64,000 nt of DNA from Alloactinosynnema sp. L-07 (GCF_900070365.1 NZ_LN850107.1:868001-932000), one strand, 5' to 3'. Positions 31,730-40,942 are shown, counted from the stretch's first letter. Program-made: numbers and translations. Notes: a model not told the origin generated them from the letters alone.

Positions 31730-32749
31730 CTAGCCCACTCCGGCCGGTTTGCGTGCCTGACTGTTGGGAATCACCTGGTCCCCGTAGTACGCCAGGGTCT
31801 CCTCCCGCTGGTCGTGCATCAGGTACAGCGCGAACTGGTCGACGCCCAACTCGGTCAGTTCGGCCAGCCGGTCCACATGGGCCGCGGCCGGGCCGAGCAG
31901 GCAGAACCGGTCGACGATCTCGTCGGGCACGAAGTCGGTCGACGGGTTGCCCGCCTTGCCGTGGTGGGAGTAGTCGTAGCCCTGCCGCCCGCGGATGTAG
32001 TCGGTCAGCTCGTGCGGCACCGGGCCGGACTCGCCGTAGCGGGCGACGAGGTCGGCTACGTGGTTGCCGACCATGCCGCCGAACCAGCGCAGCTGGTCGC
32101 GCTGGTGGGGCAGGTCGTCGCCGACGTAGGCCGGGGCGGCAACACACACGGTGATGCCGCCGGGGTCGCGGCCCGCGGCCTTGGCGGCGTCGCGGACCGC
32201 GTCGATGGTCCACTTGGCGATGGCCGGGTCGGCGGTCTGCAGGATGAAGCCGTCGGCGTGCTCGCCGACCAGCTTCAGCGCCTTCGGGCCGTAGGCCGCC
32301 ATCCACATCTCCAGCCGCCCGTCGCGCACCCACGGGATGCGCACGGGCGCGCCGTGGTGCTCGACCTCGCGGCCCTCGGCGAGTTCGCGGACAACGTGCA
32401 TCGCCTCGCGCAGCACGTCGAGCGTGGCGGGCTTCTGGCCGATCACCCGGCGGGCCGAGTCGCCGCGGCCGATGCCGCACACGGTGCGGTTGCCGAACAT
32501 GTCGTTGAGCGTGGCGAACAGCGACGCGGTCACCGACCAGTCCCGGGTGCTCGGGTTGGTCACCATCGGGCCCACGACCAGCGACGATGTCGCCGCCAGG
32601 ATCTGCGAGTAGATCACGAACGGCTCCTGCCAGAGCACGCACGAGTCGAACGTCCAGCCGTGGCTGAACCCGCGCCGCTCGGCGTCCACCATCAGCCTGA
32701 CCACCTCCCGCGCGGGCGGGTCGGTCTGCAGTACCACTCCGAAATCCAT
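31730..32749 (-). CDS. LLM-class (TIGR03842-like) flavin/F420-dependent oxidoreductase
   Basis: The 339-residue protein has the luciferase-like TIM-barrel pattern: MDFGVVLQTDPPAREVVRLM, GWTFDSCVLWQEPFVIYSQI, TSSLVVGPMVTNPSTRD, CGIGRGDSARRVIG, VRDGRLEMWMAAYGPKAL and GEHADGFILQ. It matches, from memory, the TIGR03842 group of F420-dependent enzymes often found next to dihydropyrimidinase genes. ATG 32749 follows GGGAGG and lies 9 bases after the dihydropyrimidinase stop, last in a four-gene operon. Its reaction is unknown; since no dihydropyrimidine dehydrogenase is encoded nearby, reduction of uracil/thymine or use of a related ring is a possible role. Confidence 0.88.
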   Translation of the reverse strand: MDFGVVLQTDPPAREVVRLMVDAERRGFSHGWTFDSCVLWQEPFVIYSQILAATSSLVVGPMVTNPSTRDWSVTASLFATLNDMFGNRTVCGIGRGDSARRVIGQKPATLDVLREAMHVVRELAEGREVEHHGAPVRIPWVRDGRLEMWMAAYGPKALKLVGEHADGFILQTADPAIAKWTIDAVRDAAKAAGRDPGGITVCVAAPAYVGDDLPHQRDQLRWFGGMVGNHVADLVARYGESGPVPHELTDYIRGRQGYDYSHHGKAGNPSTDFVPDEIVDRFCLLGPAAAHVDRLAELTELGVDQFALYLMHDQREETLAYYGDQVIPNSQARKPAGVG

Positions 32750-32758
32750 GTCGCCTCC

Positions 32759-34144
32759 CTAGATCAGGTACTGGCTCAGGTCGCGCTTGAGGAACTTGCC
32801 GTGGCCCTCACCGCCGTGGAACGCGCCGTCGGCGATGACCACGGCGCCGCGGGAGAGCACCGTGTCGACCTTGCCGGTGATCTCCATGCCCTCGTAGGCG
32901 GAGTAGTCGACGTTCATGTGGTGGGTGGCCGCCGACAGGGTCTGCTTGGCCGCCGGGTCATACACCACGATGTCGGCGTCCGCCCCCGGCGCGATCACGC
33001 CCTTGCGGCCGTGCAGGCCGAACATGCGGGCCGGGGTGGTCGAGCTGATCTCCACCCACCGCTCCAGGGAGATCTCGCCCGCGACCACGCCCTGGTGCAG
33101 CAGGTCCATCCGGTGCTCAACGCCGGGGATGCCGTTGGGGATCTTGGAGAAGTCGTCGCGGCCCATCTCCTTCTGGTCCTTGAAGCAGAACGGGCAGTGG
33201 TCGGTCGACACCACCGACAGGTCGTTGGTGCGCAGCCCCCGCCACAGGTCGGCCTGGTGGTCCTTGGGCCGCAGCGGCGGCGACGCGACGTACTTGGCGC
33301 CCTCGAAGTCCGGTTTCGCCATGTCCTCAATGGACAGATAGAGGTACTGCGGACAGGTCTCGGCGAACACGTTCTGCCCCGTGTTCCGTGCCTCCGCCAC
33401 GGCCGCGAGGGCGTGTCGCGAGGACAGGTGGACGATGTAGAGGGGCGCCCCGGTGACCTTCGCCAACTGGATGGCCCGGCTGGTCGCCTCACCCTCCAGT
33501 TCCGGTGGCCGGGTCAGGCTGTGGTGCACCGGCTCCGTGCGGCCCGCCGCCAGCGACTGGGCGACGAGCTGGTCGATGGCGATGCCGTTCTCCGCGTGCA
33601 TCATGACCATCGACCCGGTCTCGCGGGCCCTGTGCATCGCCCGCAGGATCTCCCCGTCGGTGGCGTAGAAGACGCCGGGGTAGGCCATGAACATCTTGAA
33701 GCTGTTGACGCCGGCGTCGATGCAGAGCTGCATCTCCTTGAGCGACTCGTCGGTGACGTCGGAGATGATCATGTGGAAGCCGTAGTCGATGGCGCAGTGG
33801 CCGTCGGCCTTCTCGTGCCACTTGTCCATAGTGGACAACAGGGACGAGCCTTTTGGCTGGACGGCGAAGTCGATGATCGTCGTCGTGCCGCCCCAGGCCG
33901 CGGCGGTGGTGCCGCTGCCGAAGGTGTCGTTGGAGAACGTGCCGCCGAAGGGCATCTCCATGTGGGTGTGGGCGTCGATGCCGCCCGGGATGACATATCT
34001 CCCTTGGGCGTCAATGGTCTTGTCGGCTTCGGTCAGCACGCCGGGGGCGGCGACCGCGGCGATGGTCTCGCCGTCGACCAGCACGTCGGCGGCCAGACGG
34101 CCGGTCGCGTTCACGACCGTGCCGTTCTTGATGAGTGTGCGCAT
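32759..34144 (-). CDS. Dihydropyrimidinase (D-hydantoinase family)
   Basis: The 461-residue amidohydrolase has the metal-binding GIDAHTHMEMPF (HxH), the SFKMFMAYPGVF motif with the lysine that is carbamylated, GSMVMMHAENG and YIVHLSSRHAL with the two His, and the catalytic Asp in SVVSTDHCPFC. It opens 5,6-dihydrouracil/dihydrothymine (or hydantoins) to N-carbamoyl-beta-amino acids. ATG 34144 overlaps the stop of the upstream nitrilase gene (ATGA), fixing the start; longer open frames upstream are shadows. Its product is the substrate of that nitrilase-fold enzyme. Confidence 0.95.
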   Translation of the reverse strand: MRTLIKNGTVVNATGRLAADVLVDGETIAAVAAPGVLTEADKTIDAQGRYVIPGGIDAHTHMEMPFGGTFSNDTFGSGTTAAAWGGTTTIIDFAVQPKGSSLLSTMDKWHEKADGHCAIDYGFHMIISDVTDESLKEMQLCIDAGVNSFKMFMAYPGVFYATDGEILRAMHRARETGSMVMMHAENGIAIDQLVAQSLAAGRTEPVHHSLTRPPELEGEATSRAIQLAKVTGAPLYIVHLSSRHALAAVAEARNTGQNVFAETCPQYLYLSIEDMAKPDFEGAKYVASPPLRPKDHQADLWRGLRTNDLSVVSTDHCPFCFKDQKEMGRDDFSKIPNGIPGVEHRMDLLHQGVVAGEISLERWVEISSTTPARMFGLHGRKGVIAPGADADIVVYDPAAKQTLSAATHHMNVDYSAYEGMEITGKVDTVLSRGAVVIADGAFHGGEGHGKFLKRDLSQYLI

Positions 34145-34986
34145 CACGGCCTCGTGAGTGACTCGTAGGTGTCGGGCCTGCGGTCGCGGTAGAACGCCCA
34201 CAGGTCGCGGACCTCGGCGAGCTTGTCCATGTCGAGGTCCCGCACGACGATCTCTTCCTCGGTGTCCGACGCGGCGTCGCCGACGAGCTGCCCGCGCGGG
34301 TCGACGAAGTACGACTGTCCGTAGAAGTCGTTGTCGCCCAGCGGTTCCACGCCGACCCGGTTGATCGTGCCGACGTAGTACTCGTTGGCCACCGCGGCGG
34401 CGGGCTGCTCCAGCCGCCACAGGTACTCCGACAGGCCGCGGCTGGTCGCCGAGGGGTTGAACACGATCTTCGCCCCGGCCAGTCCCAGCGCCCGCCAGCC
34501 CTCGGGGAAGTGGCGCTCGTAGCAGATGTAGACGCCGATGCGGCCGACCGCGGTGTCGAACACCGGGTAGCCGAGGTTGCCGGGCCGGAAGTAGAACTTC
34601 TCCCAGAACCCCTTGACCTGCGGGATGTGGTTCTTGCGGTGCTTGCCAAGGTAGGTGCCGTCGGCGTCGATCACCGCGGCGGTGTTGAAGTAGACCCCAG
34701 GCTGTTCCTGCTCGTACATCGGCACGATGAGCACCACCCCGTGCCGCTCGGCGACCTCGCGCATCAGGTCGGTCGTCGGGCCGTCGGGGATGCCCTCGGT
34801 GTAGGAGTAGTAGTCGGCGTCCTGGACCTGGCAGAAGTACGGCCCGTAGAACAGCTCCTGGAGGCACACGACCTGGGCGCCCTGAGAGGCGGCCTTGCCG
34901 ATCGCGTCGACCGCGTTGGCGATCATCGAGTCCTTGTCGCCGGTCCATTTTTGCTGGACCAGGCCTGCCCTGACGATGTTAGGCAC
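34144..34986 (-). CDS. Nitrilase-fold amidohydrolase, probable beta-ureidopropionase
   Basis: GTG 34986 follows AAGGAG at 6 bases. The 280-residue protein has the catalytic triad E44 (CLQELFYGPY), K118 (GKHRKNHIP) and C155 (GVYICYERHFPEG). The overall sequence fits N-carbamoyl-beta-alanine amidohydrolase/N-carbamoylputrescine-type enzymes. The product of the neighbouring dihydropyrimidinase would be hydrolysed to beta-alanine or 3-aminoisobutyrate, CO2 and ammonia. The start overlaps the transporter stop by 8 bases, and the stop overlaps the dihydropyrimidinase start. Confidence 0.92.
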   Translation of the reverse strand: MPNIVRAGLVQQKWTGDKDSMIANAVDAIGKAASQGAQVVCLQELFYGPYFCQVQDADYYSYTEGIPDGPTTDLMREVAERHGVVLIVPMYEQEQPGVYFNTAAVIDADGTYLGKHRKNHIPQVKGFWEKFYFRPGNLGYPVFDTAVGRIGVYICYERHFPEGWRALGLAGAKIVFNPSATSRGLSEYLWRLEQPAAAVANEYYVGTINRVGVEPLGDNDFYGQSYFVDPRGQLVGDAASDTEEEIVVRDLDMDKLAEVRDLWAFYRDRRPDTYESLTRP

Positions 34987-36517
34987 GGGCTTCTCCTTCG
35001 TGGACACGGACGGGTTCGCTTGCCCGGCTCGACATCGACAGCGCCAGGTAGGTGACAAAGGCGACGACGAAGCCGATGAGCCAGTTGTAGTCGTAGAGGG
35101 GCTTGAGGAACGGGATCAGCCCGTCGGCGGGGAACGGCCCGCCGTAGGCGCCGCCGACCGCCAGGACCGCGCCGACCAATGTCGCTGTGACCGCGCGCGC
35201 GTTCCAGCCGCCACTGAACCAGTAGCGGCCGCCGCCGTCGCGGTAGAGGTCCTTGACGTCGAGTTCGGTCCTCACAACCAACCAATACCCGGCCACGAGC
35301 ACCCCCGCCACCGCGGCGAGCACGCCGCCGTAGAAGCCGAGCCAGGCGAAGATGTAGATGCTCGGGTCGGAGATCAGCCGCCACGGCATGACCACGACGC
35401 CGATGACGCCGGTGATGAGGCCGCCCATGGCGAAGGTGATCTTCTTGGGGAAGGCGTTGGAGAAGTCGTAGGACGGGCTCACGACGTTGGCCGCGAGGTT
35501 GCACGAGATCGTGGCGAGCACGAGCGCGATCAGCGCGACGACCACCAGGACCGGGCTGTCGAACCGGGAGGCGAGCAGGGCAGGGTCCCAGATGGCCTCG
35601 CCGTAGAGGACCTGGCCGCCGGAGGTGGTCAGGATGGCGACGATGGCGATGAACGACATCGTCGTCGGCAGGCCGAGGACCTGGCCGCGGATCTGCTTGC
35701 GCTGGCTGCCGCCGAACCGGGTGAAGTCGGGCATGTTCAGCGACAGCGTCGCCCAGAAGGCGATCATCGCCATCAGCGAGGGGGCGAAGATCTTCCAGAA
35801 GTCGGCGCCCCAGCCCAGCTTCGACGGCGCCGACAGGATCGGGCCGAGGCCGCCCGCCTTGACCAGCACGTAGCCGAGCAGGATCAGGAAGCCGACCGAG
35901 ACCAGGGGAGCGGTCCAGTTCTCGAACCGGCGGATCGCGTCCATGCCGCGCCAGATGATGAGCATCTGGATCACCCAGAACACCCCGAAGCACAGCCACA
36001 GCGTCCAGTGCTGCCCGCCGACGACGGCCGAATTGGTCCAGCCGTCGCCCGCGAGCTTGCCGACGATGACGTAGAGCGCCTGCCCACCGACCCAGGTCTG
36101 GATGCCGAACCAGCCGCAGGCGATGAACCCGCGCAGCAAGGCGGCCAGATTGGCCCCACGCAGCCCGTAGAAGGCGCGGGCGAACACCGGGAACGGAATT
36201 CCGTACTTGGTCCCGGCGTGGCTGTTGAGCAGCATCGGGACGAGCACGATGAGATTGCCGATGGTGATGGTCAGAAAGGCTTGCAACCAGTCCATTCCGA
36301 TGGCGATCAGCGAAGCCGCCAGCGTGTAGCTCGGAATGTTGTGCGCCATGCCCATCCACAGCGCGAAGTAGTTGTACGTCGTCCAGGTGCGGCGCTCGAC
36401 CGGGACCGGCGCGAGTTCGGGGTTGTAGAAGCGGCTGTGCTCGATCGGGCCGTGGTCGGGCAGGTCGACGCGGCCGTCGGGGTCGGTGATCTGGCTGGTT
36501 CGCTCAGCTGTCGCCAT
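34979..36517 (-). CDS. NCS1-family nucleobase/hydantoin:cation symporter
   Basis: The 512-residue protein has about 12 membrane helices and NCS1 hallmarks: NYFALWMGMAHNIPSYTLAAS near the N-terminus, PVFARAFYGLRGANLAALLR, CGWFGIQTWVGG, MPDFTRFGGSQRKQIRGQV and NLAANVVSPSYDFSNAFPKK. It imports a pyrimidine base, allantoin or hydantoin with a cation; the downstream genes favour uracil/thymine or hydantoins. It is first in the operon. A sequence similar to the PucR-linked element lies about 135-160 bases upstream (36651-36679). Confidence 0.93.
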   Translation of the reverse strand: MATAERTSQITDPDGRVDLPDHGPIEHSRFYNPELAPVPVERRTWTTYNYFALWMGMAHNIPSYTLAASLIAIGMDWLQAFLTITIGNLIVLVPMLLNSHAGTKYGIPFPVFARAFYGLRGANLAALLRGFIACGWFGIQTWVGGQALYVIVGKLAGDGWTNSAVVGGQHWTLWLCFGVFWVIQMLIIWRGMDAIRRFENWTAPLVSVGFLILLGYVLVKAGGLGPILSAPSKLGWGADFWKIFAPSLMAMIAFWATLSLNMPDFTRFGGSQRKQIRGQVLGLPTTMSFIAIVAILTTSGGQVLYGEAIWDPALLASRFDSPVLVVVALIALVLATISCNLAANVVSPSYDFSNAFPKKITFAMGGLITGVIGVVVMPWRLISDPSIYIFAWLGFYGGVLAAVAGVLVAGYWLVVRTELDVKDLYRDGGGRYWFSGGWNARAVTATLVGAVLAVGGAYGGPFPADGLIPFLKPLYDYNWLIGFVVAFVTYLALSMSSRASEPVRVHEGEARA

Positions 36518-36650
36518 CCGCTCTCCGATGCTCGTGGATCAGAGTTCCATCCCGGCATCGTGGAGGCAGCCGCACTCACCCGGCAGTGTCACTGTGTTCG
36601 GGCTTGCCGCACTCGGCGCACACAGTGCCCGTTGCGCCTTTTCGGAGATG

Positions 36651-36679
36651 GGTGTATTGGCCGGTTCGGCGTATTGCCG
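36651..36679 (-). promoter_or_regulatory. Weak copy of the PucR-linked element upstream of the NCS1 operon
   Basis: Read toward the transporter gene, this stretch contains CCGGCCAATACACC, similar to the CCGGCC...GATACA(C/T)C core found before pucR (44357-44389) and before the aminotransferase (50319-50345). The orientation relative to the gene is the same as at the aminotransferase. It is further from the start codon (over 130 bases), so this is tentative. Confidence 0.35.
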
Positions 36680-36773
36680 TGGATGATCGACAACGTTACG
36701 GTCGAGGTAAGGACGGAATGGCCTGCGGTATTCCGCGGCAATTCCGGACAAGGAGACCTGGGGGGTTTCTGTG

Positions 36774-36941
36774 GTGGATACCGAGTTTCGTTCGACCCGA
36801 CCGGTCATGTCGCGGGCACTGGATCTCGCCGCGCTGCTGTTGGTCCTCATGCTGGCCGTGGCCCTGGTGTGGCGGGTCTCCGCGGTCGAGCAGCCAAGCG
36901 CGCCGGAGGCGGAGATGGTCGTGCCCATCCCCGCCCCGTGA
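36774..36941 (+). CDS. Small single-helix membrane protein (55 aa)
   Basis: GTG 36774 (or the GTG just before it at 36771) follows a GGGGGG stretch by about 5 bases. The product reads MDTEFRSTRPVMSRALDL, then one clear membrane helix (LAALLLVLMLAVALVW), and a Pro/Glu tail ending VPIPAP. Divergent from the NCS1 operon and convergent with the TolB-like gene. Short, but ribosome site, helix and codon bias support it. Confidence 0.5.
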   Translation: MDTEFRSTRPVMSRALDLAALLLVLMLAVALVWRVSAVEQPSAPEAEMVVPIPAP

Positions 36942-36952
36942 CCCGGCGCTGA

Positions 36953-37921
36953 TCAGCTCGCGACGACCGCGGGGGAGTTCGCGCCCTCCACAGCCAGCGT
37001 GGGCTGCCCCGAGCCGTCAGCCCGCACGGTCCAGACGTCGTTGACGCCGTCGTCGCGCTGCAGCGAGTAGGCGACGCTGGTGTCGTCGAGCCAGGCGGGC
37101 TGGTCGTCGACGCTGCGGGTCTCGGCGAGCGGGGTCGACCTGAGCGTGGCCAGATCCATGATCGACAGCCGCCAGCCCTTGGCCGGGTCCGCGTCGACGG
37201 CCGACTTGTAGGCGATGCGCTTGCCGTCGGGGGACAGCGACGGACACTCGACGTTGGTCGCCAGGGTGCGGGCGGTGCGGGCGGCGTGGTCGCCTTCGAT
37301 CAGGTACCGCTTGCCGCCGGTCGACATGGTCGCGTAGAAGCGGTTGTCGTCGGCGGTGAAGGTGACGCCCCAGAAGTTGACGTCGACGGCCTGCACGAGC
37401 GTGCCCTCGTTCGTCACGGCGAACCCTTCCAGGGTGTCGGTCACCTGGCCGGTCTGGGTGTCGAGAATCCCGGTGCGGGTGGAGAAGCCGTTGGTGGCGT
37501 AGTCGTGGCCGCCGACGAACACCGTCCACGACACCATCCGGCCGCTGGTCGACACGCGCAGCCGGTTGGGGAATCCGGTCAGCGGGACGGACTTGCGCTC
37601 GGCCATCGCCTGGTCGAACACGACCAGGCGGGTGCCGGTGAGCGCGTCGACCGGACGCAGGCAGGCGACGGTGTCCTTGGCGGTGTACGCGCGGTCGCAC
37701 TGCTGCTCGCTGATCGACCGCGCGCCGCGTGAGTCGGCGCGGGCCACCGAGGAGAGCATGCCGTTGGTGAGCACCTGAATGCGTCCGCCCGCGGTGCTGA
37801 CCGGGCCGCTGTCCGGCGCGGCGACGCTCTTGGGCGTGCGGCCCGCGACGTAGTAGACCGCCGCCCCGGCCAGCAGTACGGCGGCCACGACCGCGATGAT
37901 CACCCGGTTGCGCTGGTTCAT
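36953..37921 (-). CDS. Membrane-anchored TolB-like beta-propeller protein (322 aa)
   Basis: The N-terminus is basic followed by one membrane helix (NRVIIAVVAAVLLAGAAVYY), so the rest is outside the cell. The body has WD40/PD40-type propeller blades: ECPSLSPDGKRIAYKS, WRLSIMDLATLRSTPLAETR, DDQPAWLDDTSVAYSLQRDD and DVWTVRADGSGQPTL. Cys residues could form disulfides. ATG 37921 overlaps the stop of the MFS gene (ATGA), so the two are co-translated. Function unknown; it may present a sensor or binding domain for the transporter. Confidence 0.8.
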   Translation of the reverse strand: MNQRNRVIIAVVAAVLLAGAAVYYVAGRTPKSVAAPDSGPVSTAGGRIQVLTNGMLSSVARADSRGARSISEQQCDRAYTAKDTVACLRPVDALTGTRLVVFDQAMAERKSVPLTGFPNRLRVSTSGRMVSWTVFVGGHDYATNGFSTRTGILDTQTGQVTDTLEGFAVTNEGTLVQAVDVNFWGVTFTADDNRFYATMSTGGKRYLIEGDHAARTARTLATNVECPSLSPDGKRIAYKSAVDADPAKGWRLSIMDLATLRSTPLAETRSVDDQPAWLDDTSVAYSLQRDDGVNDVWTVRADGSGQPTLAVEGANSPAVVAS

Positions 37922-39171
37922 GCCTTCGCCTCGTCGGTCGAGCGAGTCAGCCGGGCGAAGACCGCGCCGGTGACGATGATGGTGGCCACCACGGTGATCG
38001 CGGCGGCGGCACAGGCCGCGGTGGGTCCCCACAGCTGCCAGGACAGTCCGAACAGGACTGACGAGCCCAGGTAGGCCAGCGCCTGCCCGGTCTGGATGAG
38101 GGCGAGTCCGGTCGCGCGCAGGTGCTCCGGCAGCACCGCGCCCGCCATGGCCATCAGCACGCCGTCGGTCGCGGCGTAGAACACGCCGTAGAGGACGAGC
38201 ACGGCGATGATCAGCGGCAGCCCGTGCACCGGCCCGATCAGCGCCAGGTAGACCAGCGCGAGAGCGCCGTACCCGGCCAGCATCACCCGGCCGCGGCCGA
38301 TCTTGTCGGCCAGCAGGCCCAGCGGGGTGGCCAGCAGCAGGTAGACCAGGGCGGTGCCGACCGCCATCAGCGGGAACCAGCCCATCGACAGTTCGCCCCG
38401 CCGCTGCAGCAGCAGGTAGACGAAGCCGTCGCCGACCGTGGCCAGGCCGAGCAGAGTCGCTGCGAGCAGGAGCCCGCGCACCGCGGGCAGCTTCAGCAGA
38501 CCGGCCGCCGCGCGCGGGCTGACCTTCGCGGTGACCAGCTCGGACCGCTTGTCCCGCACGAACAGCACGAGCAATAGCACGCCGAAGCCCGCGATGAGGA
38601 AGCTGACGAAGAACACCGCGTCGAACGCGGTGGCGCCCGCGGCGGCCAGCACGGCTACCGCCACCAGCGGCCCACAGAACGCGCCGAACGCGTCCATCGA
38701 CCGGTGCACGCCGAACGCGCGGCCGAGCCGGTCGGCCGGGGTGGACAGGGTGATCAGGGCGTCGCGTGGGGCGGTGCGCAGGCCCTTGCCCGCGCGGTCG
38801 CCGGTGATCGCCAGGCCGATCAGCGCCGCGGAGTTGCCCGCGGCCATGAGGCCGAGTTTGGCCACCGCGGACAGGCCGTAGCCCAGTCCCGCGACGGCTT
38901 TGCGTCTGCTGGTCCGGTCGGCGACGTAGCCGCCGAGCAGCCGCAGCAGCGCGGTCGCTCCCGTGTAGAGCCCGTCGATCGCGCCGTAGGCCAGCGGGCT
39001 CATGTGCAGCCCGACCACCAGGTACAGCGGCAGGATGGCGGTGACCATCTCCGAGGAGATATCGGTGACCAGGCTGACCGAGCCCAGCGCGACGACGTTG
39101 CCGCTGACTCCGCGCCACCGCCGCCCGGTGTCCTCGGCGGACTTCGGCTTGTCGATCGTGGACAGATACAC
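37918..39171 (-). CDS. Major facilitator superfamily transporter
   Basis: With the GTG at 39171 the protein has 417 residues and about 12 membrane helices, starting after a short cytoplasmic stretch (YLSTIDKPKSAEDTGRRWRG). MFS patterns include LGGYVADRTSRRKAVAGLG in loop 2-3, GDRAGKGLRTAPRDALI and LGLLADKIGRGRVMLAGYG in the second half. The motif GKGLRTAPRDALI is typical of the MFS group often annotated as resistance or lysine/arginine exporters in actinobacteria. A longer frame to 39279 lacks a ribosome site; the GTG chosen has GGAGG 11 bases upstream, within a hairpin. Confidence 0.85.
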   Translation of the reverse strand: MYLSTIDKPKSAEDTGRRWRGVSGNVVALGSVSLVTDISSEMVTAILPLYLVVGLHMSPLAYGAIDGLYTGATALLRLLGGYVADRTSRRKAVAGLGYGLSAVAKLGLMAAGNSAALIGLAITGDRAGKGLRTAPRDALITLSTPADRLGRAFGVHRSMDAFGAFCGPLVAVAVLAAAGATAFDAVFFVSFLIAGFGVLLLVLFVRDKRSELVTAKVSPRAAAGLLKLPAVRGLLLAATLLGLATVGDGFVYLLLQRRGELSMGWFPLMAVGTALVYLLLATPLGLLADKIGRGRVMLAGYGALALVYLALIGPVHGLPLIIAVLVLYGVFYAATDGVLMAMAGAVLPEHLRATGLALIQTGQALAYLGSSVLFGLSWQLWGPTAACAAAAITVVATIIVTGAVFARLTRSTDEAKA

Positions 39172-39181
39172 GGGCTGACCT

Positions 39182-39232
39182 ACCTCCACCTGCGGATGGA
39201 GGTGGTGCCCGCCGAGATCGGCGGGCACCACC
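39182..39232 (-). promoter_or_regulatory. Overlapping hairpins in the leader of the MFS gene
   Basis: A perfect 15-bp inverted repeat (39201-39215 with 39218-39232) is followed, on the reverse strand, by a second hairpin (39182-39188 with 39197-39203, ACCTCCA/TGGAGGT). The two share three bases, and the second one buries the GGAGG ribosome site of the MFS gene. The first may simply end transcription of the phosphoesterase gene; together they could form an attenuator. Confidence 0.45.
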
Positions 39233-39362
39233 GGTTGTCCTAGATTGTTCGCGACTACCGACCGGCGCCTAAGGGGCACCGTGACGGCGGCCGACCACGG
39301 CGACAGCTATCCGCACCCGTTGCTCCAACGGCGACTACCCGTTGAAATTCCGGGGAGGCGGA

Positions 39363-40790
39363 CTAGCACGCGGTGGTGCCGCTGTCGGTGAAGGTCTGGC
39401 CCGCGACCGGCACGAACTCCCAGTCGTAGCTGTTGGCGTGCAGGGTGAACTTCAGCACGCCGTTGGTGTTGCTGTTGCGGACCTGGCTGTTCGGCAGGAT
39501 GGTGCCGAAGCCGTAGAAGCCCGCACCGCCCATGCCCGCGACGAAGTGGCGGATGCCGTTGGTGTTGTCCAGGCCGCCGCTCGGGTTCATCGGGGCGAAC
39601 CGCTCGTACTGGTGGTTGTGGCCGGTGACGATGACCTCGGCGTTGTAGTCGTACAGGGCCTGCACCAGCGGACCGGTCGCCGGGTTGGGCGCGTGGTTGG
39701 AGCTGGAGGTGAAGCGCGGCTTGTGCCAGTAGGCGATGGTGCACGGCTTGGTGCTGGCGGCCAGGTCGGCGCGCAGCCACTGCTCCTGCGCCGAGCCCGC
39801 GGACATGCTGACCTCGCTATTGAGCGAGACGACGTGCCAGTTGCCCAGGTCGTAGGAGTAGTACCCGCGACCCGACGGGCCCGCGTTCGCGCCGAAGTAG
39901 TTGTAGTAACCCGACGCGCCCGAGGTGTGGTAGTCGTGGTTGCCCGGCGCCGGACGGGTGCGCGCCTTGTGGCGGCCCCAGGTCGGCTCGTAGTACTGGG
40001 TGAACTGCGCGGCGGTGCCGTCCGGGTAGACGTTGTCGCCCAGGGTGAAGATCGTGCCCGGGATGCCGTCGAGCAGGTTGGCGGTGGCCGAGTCGGCCGA
40101 GCCGGAGGTGGCGATGTCGCCCGCGCCGACCAGGACCGGGTCACCAGACGGCGGCGGGGTCGTCGTGGTGGTCGGCGGGGTGGTGGTGGGCGGGGTGGTT
40201 GTGGTCGTCGTGCCGGTGGTGAGCACCAGCTGCGGCGCCGTGGCCGAGCCCGACTCGCGCGAGTCGAAGTCCGCGCCGTCGCTGCTCGTCGAGGTGGCGC
40301 CGATGCTGAAGGTGCCGTTGCCCGAGATCAGCGACAGCACGTCGATCTCGTACCAGGTGTTCTGGCTGACCGCGCCGAGCGAGCCGAGGGTGGCGCCGTC
40401 GATGGCGGGCTGGTTGTTCCAGGTCACGCTGGTCTCGGACCAGGCCGTGTTGGACATCAGCCGGTAGGTGCCGCCGTTGGAGCTCTGCGCGCCCGCGACG
40501 TTGTCGGTGTGGATGCGCAGCTTCGCGCTCGTCACGGTGCCGGTGACACCGGTGACGTTGAAGCGCAGGAACATCCGCTTGACCGACGAGTTGTCCACGC
40601 CGAGCTGGCCGGAGGTGCCGTAGTTGGTGCCGGTGGCCGCGTTGTCGACGTAGGTGTCGGCGACGGGGTTGAACGTGGTGGTTGCCGCCGAGGCGACGGG
40701 GGCCGATCCGATGACGACGAGCGTCGTGGTGGTGGCCACTGTGACCACTCCCGCGAGCGCGGCTGCGATCTTGGCTTTACGACTTGACAT
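39363..40790 (-). CDS. Secreted metallophosphoesterase with N-terminal DNRLRE-type module
   Basis: Signal peptide: KIAAALAGVVTVATTTTLVV with an ASA cleavage site near residue 35. Residues about 36-190 form a DNRLRE/CBM-like beta-sandwich (FNPVADTYVDNAATGTNYGT, KRMFLRFNVTGVTGTVTSAK). A Thr/Pro linker (TTTTTTPPTTTPPTTTTTPP) leads to a calcineurin-like phosphoesterase domain with GDNVYPDG, PGNHDYHTSG, HKPRF and the GHNHQYERF metal motif. The protein is exported and probably frees phosphate from extracellular organics, with the front module anchoring it to a polymer. Promoter region to the right; separate from the MFS operon. Confidence 0.93.
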   Translation of the reverse strand: MSSRKAKIAAALAGVVTVATTTTLVVIGSAPVASAATTTFNPVADTYVDNAATGTNYGTSGQLGVDNSSVKRMFLRFNVTGVTGTVTSAKLRIHTDNVAGAQSSNGGTYRLMSNTAWSETSVTWNNQPAIDGATLGSLGAVSQNTWYEIDVLSLISGNGTFSIGATSTSSDGADFDSRESGSATAPQLVLTTGTTTTTTPPTTTPPTTTTTPPPSGDPVLVGAGDIATSGSADSATANLLDGIPGTIFTLGDNVYPDGTAAQFTQYYEPTWGRHKARTRPAPGNHDYHTSGASGYYNYFGANAGPSGRGYYSYDLGNWHVVSLNSEVSMSAGSAQEQWLRADLAASTKPCTIAYWHKPRFTSSSNHAPNPATGPLVQALYDYNAEVIVTGHNHQYERFAPMNPSGGLDNTNGIRHFVAGMGGAGFYGFGTILPNSQVRNSNTNGVLKFTLHANSYDWEFVPVAGQTFTDSGTTAC

Positions 40791-40942
40791 GTGTCGAAGG
40801 CCTTCCCTGGTTCAGTTGTGGGGACCGACCTACAACCTTTGGGGGCCAAGCGGACGATCAGCCGGGTCCCCGCCAAGCACCAGATGACTGGAAGGTGAAT
40901 TGTCCACATGCACACTCGCGAATGTCCGCCACGGGGCTGGGA

